Of a stretch of DNA of 64,000 bases, positions 1-8,764 are shown piece by piece. The DNA lies in NCBI RefSeq assembly GCF_009882935.1, contig NZ_WTVA01000002.1, positions 62,001-126,000 of the forward strand, written 5' to 3'. The stretch comes from Sneathiella chungangensis. GTDB taxonomy: Bacteria; Pseudomonadota; Alphaproteobacteria; Sneathiellales; Sneathiellaceae. Both the position numbers and the translations under genes were made by a program. Below the pieces are notes generated by a model. The model searched no databases. It was not told the DNA's origin and saw only the letters and a list, made by a program, of their open reading frames with translations. The first letter of the stretch is position 1, and each line of letters opens with the position of its first letter.

Positions 1-449
1 TGGTGATTTCGCTCTATTGCGATATCCGTTTTGCAAGCCGTGAGGCGATCTTCATGACCGCATTTGCCAAGCGGGGCCTTATTGCAGAGCATGGGATCTC
101 CTGGATGTTGCCGCGGCTCATCGGTCATTCAGCGGCCCTTGATCTGCTGCTTTCATCGCGGAAAGTCACCGCCGAAGAGGCGCTGCGGCTGGGTCTTGTC
201 AATCAGGTCTATGACGCAGATGCCCTGATGCCCGCCGTTAACGCCTATGCTGCCGACCTTGCGCAAAATGTCTCGCCGCGGTCGATGGCCGTCATGAAGC
301 GCCAAGTCTATAACGCCGAGTTCCAGACGTTAAACGAGGCCGTTGCCGTCGGAAACGAGGAAATGATCAAAAGTTTCGCAAGTGAGGATTTCAAGGAAGG
401 GGTTGCTCATTTCCTTGAAAAGCGGCCTGCCCGATTTACCGGACGATAA
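1..449 (+). CDS. Enoyl-CoA hydratase/isomerase (crotonase) family, 3' part only
   Basis: This is the C-terminal 149 or so residues of a crotonase-fold enzyme; the gene begins before the window, so the GTG at position 3 is probably internal. The segment GLIAEHGISWMLPRLIG and the ending FLEKRPARFTGR are typical of acyl-CoA hydratase/isomerase proteins (C-terminal trimerisation region with an EKR-type tail). The position that carries the first catalytic Glu in classical enoyl-CoA hydratase (E144 of the rat enzyme) aligns with Phe here, and the second (E164) with Asp, so the exact reaction may differ from simple hydration. It acts on CoA thioesters in the cytoplasm. The next gene lies on the opposite strand and converges on it. 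Confidence 0.85.
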   Translation, partial: VISLYCDIRFASREAIFMTAFAKRGLIAEHGISWMLPRLIGHSAALDLLLSSRKVTAEEALRLGLVNQVYDADALMPAVNAYAADLAQNVSPRSMAVMKRQVYNAEFQTLNEAVAVGNEEMIKSFASEDFKEGVAHFLEKRPARFTGR

Positions 450-820
450 TGGGCATAGGTCGATCCCATGAGATTTTCGAAAGAGTAGAGCCCGCCAATT
501 TTTACGTAGACCAGTGAGACGAAACGCTCGACGCGGCATCGGAGCATTCCGCAGTGTTTAGCGGGTGTATCTATAACTTTCCAGAATTGCGTTGGGGCTG
601 GCTGGAAAGGGATATCGGTTTCAGCCGACCGACGATATAGAGGCGGTCTTGAAGGCCGGTACCGAGTGGGGCGGAATGTGTCTTGCTATTCCAGGTCCGA
701 TAGGGATGACAGATGACATCGCCGGATACATATGCGGACGTCTGCCGGTTCTCGACATTTCCTCGGAACTCACCCCCGGGCGCCGCCCGCACAGATCTCG
801 CGCGCGCGAAATCCTCGCCT

Positions 821-880
821 GACCGCGCCATCGCATCCCATCTCGATGACAAGGCGGGCGTTGCCGCAGTGCTCACGGCG
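821..880 (+). pseudogene. Possible remnant of an M42-family peptidase
   Basis: Translated in the frame starting at 821, the DNA gives DRAIASHLDDKAGVAAVLTA. The HLDDKAGVAAVL core strongly recalls the metal-binding segment of M42 aminopeptidases (the His/Asp-Asp-Lys-Ala-Gly-Val motif seen in the peptidases linked to NAGGN osmolyte clusters). Flanking sequence does not continue as such a peptidase, so this can only be a small relic of a deleted gene. The resemblance is from memory of the family and covers only about 20 residues, hence the low confidence. Confidence 0.25.
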
Positions 881-885
881 GGGGA

Positions 886-910
886 GTGGAGCGCCGAATT
901 GGCGCTCCAC
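886..910 (-). terminator. Perfect hairpin after the first TRAP operon
   Basis: A perfect 10-bp stem (GTGGAGCGCC with GGCGCTCCAC) and a 5-base loop lie 9 bases beyond the stop codon of the dctP gene, the last gene of the minus-strand operon. There is no clear U-tract on that side, so it may act as a 3'-end stabilising hairpin or a Rho-assisted terminator rather than a classical intrinsic terminator. Confidence 0.5.
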
Positions 911-918
911 CCTTTGTA

Positions 919-1962
919 TTAGTTGTAGCGGTAAGGGCGACCTGCCTTTTGCATGTCCGCATTATATTGCTTGAAGATATCCACCACTTTTTTCTTGGTC
1001 TCGGATTCAGCGGCGATTTCATCCCAAAAGATGGTCGCGGCTTTTTCAACCTGGTCCCACTCCGCATCCGGGATTGTCGTCAATTTCATCTTGGTGCCAT
1101 TGACGCGAAGTGACGCTTCGCCGCCCCAGTACCACCACTGACGGTAATAATGCGACGAGTCAAAGGTGACCTTTACCAGTTCCTTCAAATGATCGGGTAA
1201 TTCGTTCCAGCGGTCCATGTTGGCGAAGAACGATCCTGCCCAGGCACCCGAGATATTGTTGGTGAGGAAGTAATTGGTTACATCCGCCCAGCCGACGGTG
1301 TAATCCTCGGTAATACCGGACCAGGCGATGCCGTCGAGTTCACCGGTCTGCACGGCCACCTCAATATCCTCCCAGGGAAGCGTAACCGGAACGACGCCGA
1401 ACTGGCTCATGAAACGACCGGCCGTCGGGAAGGTGAAGACGCGCTTGCCTTTCAGATCCTCAAGACTGTTGATCGGGTCCTTGGTCGCGAAGTGACAGGG
1501 ATCCCATGCGCCAGCGGAGATATGCTTGACACCAAGCTTTGAATATTCCGAATCCCATATCTCATTGAGACCGTACTGGTTGAACAGAACCGGCACATCC
1601 AGGGAATAGCGGCTTGCAAACGGGAAATAGCCGCCGAAAACGGTAACTTCCGTAGGCGAAGCCATGGAGTCGTCATCGGACTGCACGGCGTCGATTGTCC
1701 CTTTCTGCATCGCACGAAAAAGCTCTCCCGTCGGGACCAGCGCGTCAGAGGTATAAAGCTCGATCTGCATTTCGTCGCGGGCGATCTTGTTGAAGCTATC
1801 AATCGCCGGTTTGATGACATGCTCGGCGAGGGCTGGCCCGGCATAGGTCTGCAATCGCCATTTTATCGTCGATTGCGCGTGTACGGCGGGCGCCGCGAAA
1901 GAGGAGGCCGCGGCGACACCGGCGACGCCGGCGCTTTTGATAAAACTACGTCTTGTCGTCAT
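919..1962 (-). CDS. dctP: TRAP transporter substrate-binding protein DctP
   Basis: This 347-residue periplasmic binding protein captures a small, probably carboxylate-containing solute for the DctQM permease encoded just upstream. The N-terminus MTTRRSFIKSAGVAGVAA has a twin-arginine motif, a hydrophobic stretch and an AXA-type cleavage site (AVHAQS), so export is probably by the Tat route. The body has the DctP fold: the LEDLKGKRV strand region near residue 170 and the ELDGIAWSG segment that forms the ligand cleft. It is the last gene of the operon hydrolase-dctQ-dctM-dctP, 69 bases after dctM. The ligand is unknown; the linked N-formylglutamate-amidohydrolase-like gene hints at an acylated amino acid or related acid. 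Confidence 0.92.
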   Translation of the reverse strand: MTTRRSFIKSAGVAGVAAASSFAAPAVHAQSTIKWRLQTYAGPALAEHVIKPAIDSFNKIARDEMQIELYTSDALVPTGELFRAMQKGTIDAVQSDDDSMASPTEVTVFGGYFPFASRYSLDVPVLFNQYGLNEIWDSEYSKLGVKHISAGAWDPCHFATKDPINSLEDLKGKRVFTFPTAGRFMSQFGVVPVTLPWEDIEVAVQTGELDGIAWSGITEDYTVGWADVTNYFLTNNISGAWAGSFFANMDRWNELPDHLKELVKVTFDSSHYYRQWWYWGGEASLRVNGTKMKLTTIPDAEWDQVEKAATIFWDEIAAESETKKKVVDIFKQYNADMQKAGRPYRYN

Positions 1963-2031
1963 TTCTGTCTCCTTCTGCTTGAGTATGGCATTTAAGTAGA
2001 TTGCCTTCTTTCCCGGTCAGCCGGGTTATTG

Positions 2032-3360
2032 TTATTTTTTATAAACATAGTCGGGCAGCCAGAGCGCGATTTCGGGAATCGCCATGACCAGAACCAGCGC
2101 CAAGATCATCACCATCACAAATGGGATGATCGATCCGTAAATATCGCGCAGCGTTATCTCGGGTGGCGCCATTGCCCGCATCAAGAATAGATTATATCCA
2201 AATGGCGGCGTCATGTAGGCGATCTGGGTGGTGATGGTGTAGAGCACGCCATACCAGATCAGGTCGAATCCGAGCGCATCTACCAACGGCACGTAGAGCG
2301 GCGCGACAATGACAAGCATGGCCGTGTCGTCGAGAAAGGTTCCCATCACCAAAAAAGATAGCTGCATAAGGATGAGAATAAGCCAGGGCGATAGACCGAG
2401 CTGTTCGGTAAACAGGTTTTCGATGGCCTTCACTGCTCCAAGACCGTCGAAAACGGCCCCGAATCCGAGGGCGGCAAGGATAATCCACATGAACATGCAG
2501 GAAATACCGAGCGTCTGCCGCAGGGAGGTTTCGAACACCTGACGTGTCATCCGACGTTTGATAATTGCCGCAAGAAAAGCAGTGAGTGCCCCGATAGCGG
2601 AACTTTCAACAAGGCTCGTCCAGCCAATGACAAATGGAACCATCATCGAAGCAAAGATACCGAGGGGAAGAAGGCCTGCACGAAGAAGACGCAGTTTTTC
2701 CGCGAGTGTGACGTCCCGGCGGGCATCTTCCTTGAGGGCCGGACCCAGATTGGGGCTGATGCGGCAGCGAACGGCAATATAAATTACAAAGAGGGCCGCC
2801 ATCATGAGCCCCGGAAATATGCCGGCAAGCCAAAGCTGACCCACCGGTTGCCGGGCGATCATAGCGTAAAGAACAAGCACCACCGAAGGCGGCACCAGAA
2901 TGCCGAGTGACGATCCAGCCTGGATAACGCCGGTCACCATCTTTTTATCGTACCCCCGGCGGAGGAGCTCTGGGAGGGCAATAGTGGCGCCGATAGCCAT
3001 GCCAGCGACGGAGAGGCCATTCATCGCGGAGATCAGTACCATCAGGGCGATCGTTCCGATAGCAAGCCCGCCGTTGATCGGTCCCATCCAGACATGAAAC
3101 ATCTTGTAAAGATCGTCGGCAATCCGGGATTCAGACAGGACATAGCCCATGAATATGAACATTGGCAGGGTCAGAAGCGGATACCATTTCATCAGCTTCA
3201 TCGCCGCGGAAAACGGAATATCCGCGCCGCCAGCATCGCCCCAAAGAAGAAGTGCAGATGCGGCGGCAACGGCACCAATCGCGCCGAAGACGCGCTGCCC
3301 GGTGAGAAGCATCAGCATCATGGTCGAGAACATCAACAACGCAATCATTTCATAGGGCAT
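2032..3360 (-). CDS. dctM: TRAP transporter large permease DctM
   Basis: This 442-residue, highly hydrophobic protein with about 12 membrane segments is the ion-coupled translocation subunit of the TRAP system. It carries family features such as GSSLGILVPPSVVLVLYA (the first substrate/ion-binding hairpin region) and the C-terminal TPPFGYNLFLMRA motif. The start is taken at the ATG at 3360 because it gives the usual N-terminus (MPYEMIALLMF) and the usual length, and it overlaps the dctQ stop codon as TGATG, typical of translational coupling. A longer upstream reading would run into dctQ. Confidence 0.93.
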   Translation of the reverse strand: MPYEMIALLMFSTMMLMLLTGQRVFGAIGAVAAASALLLWGDAGGADIPFSAAMKLMKWYPLLTLPMFIFMGYVLSESRIADDLYKMFHVWMGPINGGLAIGTIALMVLISAMNGLSVAGMAIGATIALPELLRRGYDKKMVTGVIQAGSSLGILVPPSVVLVLYAMIARQPVGQLWLAGIFPGLMMAALFVIYIAVRCRISPNLGPALKEDARRDVTLAEKLRLLRAGLLPLGIFASMMVPFVIGWTSLVESSAIGALTAFLAAIIKRRMTRQVFETSLRQTLGISCMFMWIILAALGFGAVFDGLGAVKAIENLFTEQLGLSPWLILILMQLSFLVMGTFLDDTAMLVIVAPLYVPLVDALGFDLIWYGVLYTITTQIAYMTPPFGYNLFLMRAMAPPEITLRDIYGSIIPFVMVMILALVLVMAIPEIALWLPDYVYKK

Positions 3361-3866
3361 CAGAGCTTCTCTCCCCGCAATGTCGCGATGTCCTTGAAAA
3401 GCTCTGAGATTGCCTGCAGCAGCATCATGATTATTCCGAAACACATGGTGATTTTGATGGGCCAGATATAGGGCCGCCATGCTGTGGGGCTGCGTTCCCC
3501 GTACTCAAGCGAATAAATTGTACTTTCAAGTCCGCCGAAAAGCAGCACGCCGAGATAGAAGAGCAGCATGAATACCGTAACGGAATCGAATGCGGCTTTC
3601 CTCCGCTTCGACCAGGTTGCGTAGAACAGATCCATGCGGACGTTGGAGCCAAGCTGGATCGAGTAAGCACCGCCCAGAATATAATAGGCCACCATAATGA
3701 ATTGCGCGATTTCAAGCGTCCAGAGCGAGGGCAGGAAGAAGGTTTTCGAAATCGATGACCAGAGCAGGACGGCCATCATCGCGAAGATGCCGTACATAAT
3801 GAAACGTCCGACATGGTGGTTGAATTTGTCAACAATCCGGACGTATGCGCGCATAAACTCCCTCAT
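3360..3866 (-). CDS. dctQ: TRAP transporter small permease DctQ
   Basis: This 168-residue protein with four predicted membrane segments is the small integral subunit that docks on DctM. The ending segment SPTAWRPYIWPIKITMCFGIIMMLLQ, with a conserved aromatic/Pro motif before the last helix, is characteristic of DctQ. Its start overlaps the end of the upstream hydrolase gene by 4 bases (ATGA), and its stop overlaps the dctM start. All four genes are therefore very likely translated from one mRNA. Confidence 0.92.
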   Translation of the reverse strand: MREFMRAYVRIVDKFNHHVGRFIMYGIFAMMAVLLWSSISKTFFLPSLWTLEIAQFIMVAYYILGGAYSIQLGSNVRMDLFYATWSKRRKAAFDSVTVFMLLFYLGVLLFGGLESTIYSLEYGERSPTAWRPYIWPIKITMCFGIIMMLLQAISELFKDIATLRGEKL

Positions 3867-4633
3867 GCGCTCCTGACTCCGGCGGTTCCGCGATCCAGCG
3901 CCGTCAGGGCGTCGGCGATCACTCTGCTCAGCATATCCGCGATCGTAGTTTGTGACGGTGCGTCGGCAATCAGATCATTGCGAATTTCGATCATGACATT
4001 GAGCTTGCCATCGGGAAGCGCATGGGCCTTCAGGGTATGGGTCACTCCGTCGGCCGGGCCGTACGGTTCATTCCGTTTAACGGTAAGATCGGTATGGTTT
4101 GCGATGATTTCGAGAAGGGCATCGGCGAGCCGGCTGTCTACGTCATGCAGGATGCCGAGTTCAACGTCGCGCTTTTTACCCTTATATACCGGCGTGAAGC
4201 TATGGATGGTCACTATCGCCGATTTGTTTTTCGCTGCTTCCTCGATCCTGGCATAGAAAGGAAAATAGAAATCCTCGGCGCGGCGCTGGCGTTCCGCTGA
4301 AGTCAGGCCATGGTTTCCGGGAATATTGATGTTGTCGCTTTCCTCGCATATCGCATCGGCGCGGTCAGGGGGGCGATTACAATCAAACAGCAACCGCGAA
4401 TATTCGCACGCGATCAAGGGCGCTCCCAGATTTTCGCCAATTCTCTCGGCGACGGCACGGGCGCCGGGGTCCCAGGCAATATGGCTGTTCAGTATTTCCG
4501 GTGAGAGCCCAAGCCCCGCATATCGATCCGGGATATAATTACTGGCATGCTCGCATATGAGGAGGAGGTCGCGGCTTTCATTATTCTGGCGCCCGGACGC
4601 AAAATCCAATCCTGTAATTTTCCTATCCGACAT
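3863..4633 (-). CDS. N-formylglutamate amidohydrolase family protein
   Basis: This 256-residue cytoplasmic hydrolase belongs to the N-formylglutamate amidohydrolase (HutG-type) family, which releases formate from N-formylglutamate at the end of one histidine-degradation route. Visible family signatures are LLICEHASNYIP near the N-terminus, AWDPGARAVA, and VTIHSFTPVYKGKKRDVELGI in the middle. The ATG at 4633 is chosen because a GGAGG sequence sits just upstream and the protein then has family length. No other hut genes are nearby. As first gene of a TRAP operon it probably acts on the imported compound, so a different N-acyl substrate is possible. Confidence 0.85.
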   Translation of the reverse strand: MSDRKITGLDFASGRQNNESRDLLLICEHASNYIPDRYAGLGLSPEILNSHIAWDPGARAVAERIGENLGAPLIACEYSRLLFDCNRPPDRADAICEESDNINIPGNHGLTSAERQRRAEDFYFPFYARIEEAAKNKSAIVTIHSFTPVYKGKKRDVELGILHDVDSRLADALLEIIANHTDLTVKRNEPYGPADGVTHTLKAHALPDGKLNVMIEIRNDLIADAPSQTTIADMLSRVIADALTALDRGTAGVRSA

Positions 4634-4753
4634 CGATACCTCCGTTGCAAAATTAAATCTCCTTACCTCGCTTTCCTTTGTCAATATTTTTTGAAAGTTT
4701 TTCTTCACTGCGTTAGATTGTGGAAATAAAATTACAAATTGAGGGAATGAGAC

Positions 4754-5623
4754 TTGCCGCCCAAGGACAGCATCGCGGTCAGACTGCAGGGCAAAATGGA
4801 CAGCCTGACACGGGCGGAGCGCCAGCTTGCTCACAAGATTCTCGAGAATTATCCGGTTTCTGGCCTCGGTTCGATTACAACGGTATCGGAAAATGCCGGG
4901 GTGTCGACGCCGACCGCCGCACGGATGGTGCAAAAACTGGGCTATGGCGGATATGCTGAATTCCAGGCGGCGCTCCGACAGGAAATCGAGGCGCGGGTAT
5001 CAAGTCCGCTCGTCAAGCATGAAAGCTGGGCGGGAAATGTCCCGGACGAGCATATCCTCAATCGCTTCGCTGATGCGGCGATGGAAAATATCCGGCGATC
5101 CCTGGCGCAGCTGGATGTCGCGACCTTTGATGCCGTATGTCAACTACTAGCGTCGGAGAAAAGCGCCGTTTTTGTGGTGGGCGGACGGATAACACGGGCG
5201 CTCGCCGATTATTTCTTCCTTCATTTGCAGGTTGTCAGGCCGCGGGTCACCCTCATTCAGTCCATATCAAATGCCTGGCCGCATTATATTCTGGAAGTTG
5301 ATGAGGGAGATGTCATCGTCATTTTCGACGTTCGACGTTATGAAAACAGCACCCTGAAACTTGCCGAGATGGTGGCCGAGCGCGGCGCGCGGATCGTTCT
5401 ATTTACAGATCAGTGGCGCTCCCCAGTCCATAAGTTCGCGGATTACAGTTTTAATCTGCACATAGATGTTCCTTCCTCCTGGGACTCCGCGGTCGTCATC
5501 ATGCTTTTGCTTGAGACGGTTATTGCCAAGCTCCAGGAACTTACCTGGGATAAAACACGTCCGCGGATGGAAGCCCTCGAAGATATGTTCGACCGGACTC
5601 GTTTTTTTCGAAAATTTACCTGA
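4754..5623 (+). CDS. MurR/RpiR family transcriptional regulator
   Basis: This 289-residue regulator has an N-terminal RpiR helix-turn-helix (about residues 15-85: SLTRAERQLAHKILENYPV and the recognition segment VSTPTAARMVQKLGYGGY) and a C-terminal SIS domain (about 125-265) that in this family binds phosphosugars or other effectors. The start is read as TTG at 4754, preceded by GAGGG eight bases upstream; an ATG at 4796 is the alternative. It is divergent from the hydrolase/TRAP operon across 120 A+T-rich bases, so it most likely controls that operon and itself. Confidence 0.9.
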   Translation: MPPKDSIAVRLQGKMDSLTRAERQLAHKILENYPVSGLGSITTVSENAGVSTPTAARMVQKLGYGGYAEFQAALRQEIEARVSSPLVKHESWAGNVPDEHILNRFADAAMENIRRSLAQLDVATFDAVCQLLASEKSAVFVVGGRITRALADYFFLHLQVVRPRVTLIQSISNAWPHYILEVDEGDVIVIFDVRRYENSTLKLAEMVAERGARIVLFTDQWRSPVHKFADYSFNLHIDVPSSWDSAVVIMLLLETVIAKLQELTWDKTRPRMEALEDMFDRTRFFRKFT

Positions 5624-5640
5624 TGAGCCGTGAGAGCATC

Positions 5641-6867
5641 TCAGGCCGGTATCGGCTTTTGCGGCGGGTTATATAGTGCGAAAATAATCTGCGCGAGCCC
5701 GGCGAACAACCCGAGGCCAACCCCCAGCAGCAGGGCCAAGTCGTAGGAGTCCAGTCTGTCGTATAGCCAGCCGCCCCCGAAAGCGCCGAAAAAACTCCCG
5801 ATCTGGTGGCTGAAAAAGGCGAACCCCTGGATCATCGCCTGCCAGCGCAGGCCGAACATTTCGACAACCGATCCCGCGACGAGCGGCGAGACGCCAAGCC
5901 AAAGAAACCCCATAACCGCGGCAAAAAGGATTGTCGTCATTGGCGTCGGGGGCAAAATGAAATAAGCGGCGAGGACAAAGGAGCGGGATACATAAATGAT
6001 TCCAAGCAGTACCTGCTTCGACCATCTTCCGCCGGCCCAGCCGAAGAACAGGCTGCCGACGACATTAAAGCCGCCGATGATGCCGAGCGCGGAGGCCCCC
6101 AGCATCGGATCCAGCCCGCAAATTACGAGGTAAGACGGCAAATGCGTCGTTAGAAAAACGAGCTGCATGCCGCAGACGAAATAGGCGATGGCCATCACGA
6201 CAAAAGGCGCATGCCGGAACGCGACGGCGATGGCGGCGCTTGCGGACAGTCGGTCTGAGTTATTGGCCGATAATTCGAGAGGTGCTTCCTTGTCGACACG
6301 GCCGGCGATCCAGGCCGCGGGCACGATAATCAAGGCGACAATCGTGAAACCGGCGAGGCCAATCCGCCAGTCGTAATAGGATTCAAGAAACTGACCGAGC
6401 GGTGCCGTAAACATCGCGCCGACCGAACCCGCCGCGGACATGACGCCGAGTGCCGTGCTGCGTATTGCCGGCGGAACAAGGCGCGATGTAACCGATAATG
6501 TCATGGCGAAGGATGCGCAGGCCATGGCGATGCCGACGCAAATTCCGGCGCCGATAATTACCATAATTGCGCCCTCCGCGTTGGTGAGAAGGGCCATGCC
6601 GGCGACATAGGATAGGGCGCCCGCCACCATTACGGGGCGAAAGCCCCAACGATCCGCAAATATGCCGGCCAACGGTTGGCACAAACCCCACACAAGATTT
6701 TGAAAGGCAATGGCAAAGGTGAAATCCGTTATGGTGACGGCAATGTCCTGGGTAAGCGAGGGCATAAACAGGCCGAGACTCTGCCTGAGACCGAAACTCA
6801 GACTGAGCATCACGGCTGCTGCGATCAAGATCGGGAGAACTGGCCGAATGGCCCGCAAGTTCGACAT
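5641..6867 (-). CDS. MFS transporter
   Basis: This 408-residue major facilitator protein has 12 predicted membrane helices. It has the signature between helices 2 and 3 (GIFADRWGFRPVMVAGALSY, the GxxaDRxGxRp-type loop) and a repeat of the pattern in the second half (GWAGGRWSKQVLLG). It resembles the OFA/monocarboxylate or NNP-like carriers of Proteobacteria. It faces the RpiR gene tail-to-tail with only 17 bases between stops. Substrate and direction cannot be told from sequence; proximity to the TRAP operon may be coincidental. Confidence 0.88.
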   Translation of the reverse strand: MSNLRAIRPVLPILIAAAVMLSLSFGLRQSLGLFMPSLTQDIAVTITDFTFAIAFQNLVWGLCQPLAGIFADRWGFRPVMVAGALSYVAGMALLTNAEGAIMVIIGAGICVGIAMACASFAMTLSVTSRLVPPAIRSTALGVMSAAGSVGAMFTAPLGQFLESYYDWRIGLAGFTIVALIIVPAAWIAGRVDKEAPLELSANNSDRLSASAAIAVAFRHAPFVVMAIAYFVCGMQLVFLTTHLPSYLVICGLDPMLGASALGIIGGFNVVGSLFFGWAGGRWSKQVLLGIIYVSRSFVLAAYFILPPTPMTTILFAAVMGFLWLGVSPLVAGSVVEMFGLRWQAMIQGFAFFSHQIGSFFGAFGGGWLYDRLDSYDLALLLGVGLGLFAGLAQIIFALYNPPQKPIPA

Positions 6868-7148
6868 TGGCTATTCTTCGTTATTATTATTTTCCGGCAA
6901 TCATAGACCCATGTCCGGACTTTAGGCAAATGACATGATCAAACAAAAAATACTTCCGAGAAATCCACGCTATTAAGGCTCAAGTTTCCCTCGCGTAAAT
7001 CACAACATTAATTATCTAAAAACGAGTGCGTTGGCGGGATATTTACTATCCATTTCCTTCCCAATTGATTTCGTGATATACGCCCCATTCAAGCTGACTA
7101 CTTAACAAAATTATTAGGAAATCATTGAGCTTAAGGAGCGCGTGACCG
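6868..7148. promoter_or_regulatory. A+T-rich divergent intergenic region ahead of the glycan island
   Basis: These 281 bases separate the MFS gene (minus) from the WbqC-like gene (plus), so promoters for both should lie here. The sequence is clearly richer in A and T than the flanking genes. An AAGGAG ribosome-binding site at about 7134-7139 serves the gene starting at 7149. I could not place a convincing -35/-10 pair. Confidence 0.45.
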
Positions 7149-7841
7149 ATGCGGGTTGCCATCGTGCAGTCAAATTATATCCCCTGGAAGGGGTATTTCG
7201 ATATGATCGCCTCGGTGGATTACTTCATCCTGTACGACGACGTTCAATTTACGCGCCGGGACTGGCGGAACAGAAATAAAATCAAGACACGTGACGGGTT
7301 GCAATGGCTGACTGTCCCGGTCCTGTCCAAAAACAAATATTTCCAGGCCATAAAAGACACGAAAATCGACGGAACCGCCTGGGCTACAAAGCATTGGCGG
7401 TCCATAGACGCTAATTATAAAAAGGCGCCACATTTCGACGCGCTGGCGGAAATTATCCGGCCTGTGTACGAAGGAGAGACCCCTGAATATCTGACTGAAC
7501 TGAACGTGCTTCTTATTCGCCGAATATGTGATTTCCTGAATATCAAGACGACGATTTCCTTGTCATCTGAATTTGACCTGGCGGAAGGGCAGAATGAGAG
7601 GCTTCTGGGAATATGCAAGCAATTGGATGCTGACGTTTATGTGTCCGGCCCGCTCGCCAAGGATTATCTCGATATCTCATTATTTGCGGCGGATGGAGTT
7701 GATGTTGAATGGTTTGATTACTCCGGTTACCCTAATTATGACCAACTGTGGGGCGATTTTGAGCATGGCGTCAGCATCGTCGACTTAATTGCGAATACTG
7801 GTCATAATGCGGCGGATTTTATGAAATATGTGAAGACATGA
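7149..7841 (+). CDS. WbqC-like family protein
   Basis: This 230-residue cytoplasmic protein matches the WbqC-like family found in O-antigen and other surface-polysaccharide clusters. The N-terminus VAIVQSNYIPWKGYFDMI is the family hallmark, followed by the YDDVQFTRRDWRNRNKIKT motif (residues about 35-55) and a C-terminal WFDYSGYPNYDQLWG segment. The biochemical role of the family is not firmly established; its location suggests a part in making a modified sugar or glycolipid head group. It opens an eight-gene plus-strand cluster and overlaps the next gene by 4 bases. Confidence 0.88.
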   Translation: MRVAIVQSNYIPWKGYFDMIASVDYFILYDDVQFTRRDWRNRNKIKTRDGLQWLTVPVLSKNKYFQAIKDTKIDGTAWATKHWRSIDANYKKAPHFDALAEIIRPVYEGETPEYLTELNVLLIRRICDFLNIKTTISLSSEFDLAEGQNERLLGICKQLDADVYVSGPLAKDYLDISLFAADGVDVEWFDYSGYPNYDQLWGDFEHGVSIVDLIANTGHNAADFMKYVKT

Positions 7842-8764
7842 AACTTTCAATTGTCGCAACACTATACAAGAGCGCGCCTTTTCTCGACGAATTTTACAGA
7901 AGGTGCGTCGAGGCGGCGAACAGTCTTTTTCAGGACGATTTTGAAATTGTACTGGTTAATGACGGTTCGCCCGACGACAGTCTCGCTCGGGCTGTGTCGC
8001 TTCATGAACGGGACCCCCGTGTCAAGGTACTTGATCTTTCAAGGAATTTTGGCCATCACAAGGCGATGCTGGCGGGGCTTCGTTACGCCAAAGGTGAATT
8101 TATATTCCTAATAGATTCCGATTTGGAAGAGCAGCCGGAATGGCTGGCTAATTTTCATGGAATTTTGACGGAAGAGAGGGGCATTGATGCCGTTGATGTT
8201 GTGTATGGCGTTCAAGACAAACGAAAGGGTAGCTGGTTCGAAAAAGCCAGCGGCGCACTTTTTTTTAAAGTTTTCAGCTATTTATCCGAAGCGGCCATCC
8301 CGGAAAATTTGGTGACGGCGCGATTGATGCGGCGCAGATATCTCGACGCCCTCCTTTTACACAATGAGCGGGAGTTTTTTATTGCGGGACTTTGGGCAGT
8401 AACTGGTTTTAACCAAAAGGCGATACTGGTAAAGAAGCTGTCAAGGGGCGGTTCGAATTATGGACTAGGGAAGAAACTGGCCTTCGCACTTCATCATGTG
8501 ATCTGTTTTAGTACCGTCCCTCTAAAGTTGATCTGCTTTTTCGGGCTTGGCATCGCGAGTCTCTCCGCGATTTTGGCCATCTGGGTTATCCTGCAACATA
8601 TATTCGGTGGCCTTGCGGAAGGCTGGCCATCCATTGTAGTTGCTATTTGCTTTTTTGGCGGCCTTAATTTTTTTGGTATCGGCGTTCTCGGGCTTTATCT
8701 TGGGAAGGTGTTTTCCGAGGTTAAACAACGGCCAAACGCGATATATCGGCAAATATATGATTGA
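7838..8764 (+). CDS. Family 2 glycosyltransferase with membrane anchor
   Basis: This 308-residue glycosyltransferase 2 (GT-A fold) starts with the nucleotide-binding strand MKLSIVATLYKSAPFLDEFYR, then VLVNDGSPDDS (first acidic motif, about residue 45), DLSRNFGHHKAMLAGL, and LIDSDLEEQPEW (DXD-like metal site, about 100). Two hydrophobic helices at the C-terminus (about 230-300) match the DPM1/GtrB/ArnC-like group, which transfers a sugar from a nucleotide donor to undecaprenyl or dolichyl phosphate. A GtrA-like gene a few genes downstream (10986) fits a GtrA/GtrB-type lipid-linked sugar system. Confidence 0.92.
   Translation: MKLSIVATLYKSAPFLDEFYRRCVEAANSLFQDDFEIVLVNDGSPDDSLARAVSLHERDPRVKVLDLSRNFGHHKAMLAGLRYAKGEFIFLIDSDLEEQPEWLANFHGILTEERGIDAVDVVYGVQDKRKGSWFEKASGALFFKVFSYLSEAAIPENLVTARLMRRRYLDALLLHNEREFFIAGLWAVTGFNQKAILVKKLSRGGSNYGLGKKLAFALHHVICFSTVPLKLICFFGLGIASLSAILAIWVILQHIFGGLAEGWPSIVVAICFFGGLNFFGIGVLGLYLGKVFSEVKQRPNAIYRQIYD

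Larger units (their letters stand above)
450..918. other. Intergenic region of 469 bases, mostly without a gene
   Basis: No convincing complete gene is seen. Short open frames exist in several phases but none resembles a full protein. The only protein-like signal is the short peptidase-like stretch at 821-880, and a strong hairpin lies at 886-910. The rest may be decayed coding sequence. Confidence 0.5.
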
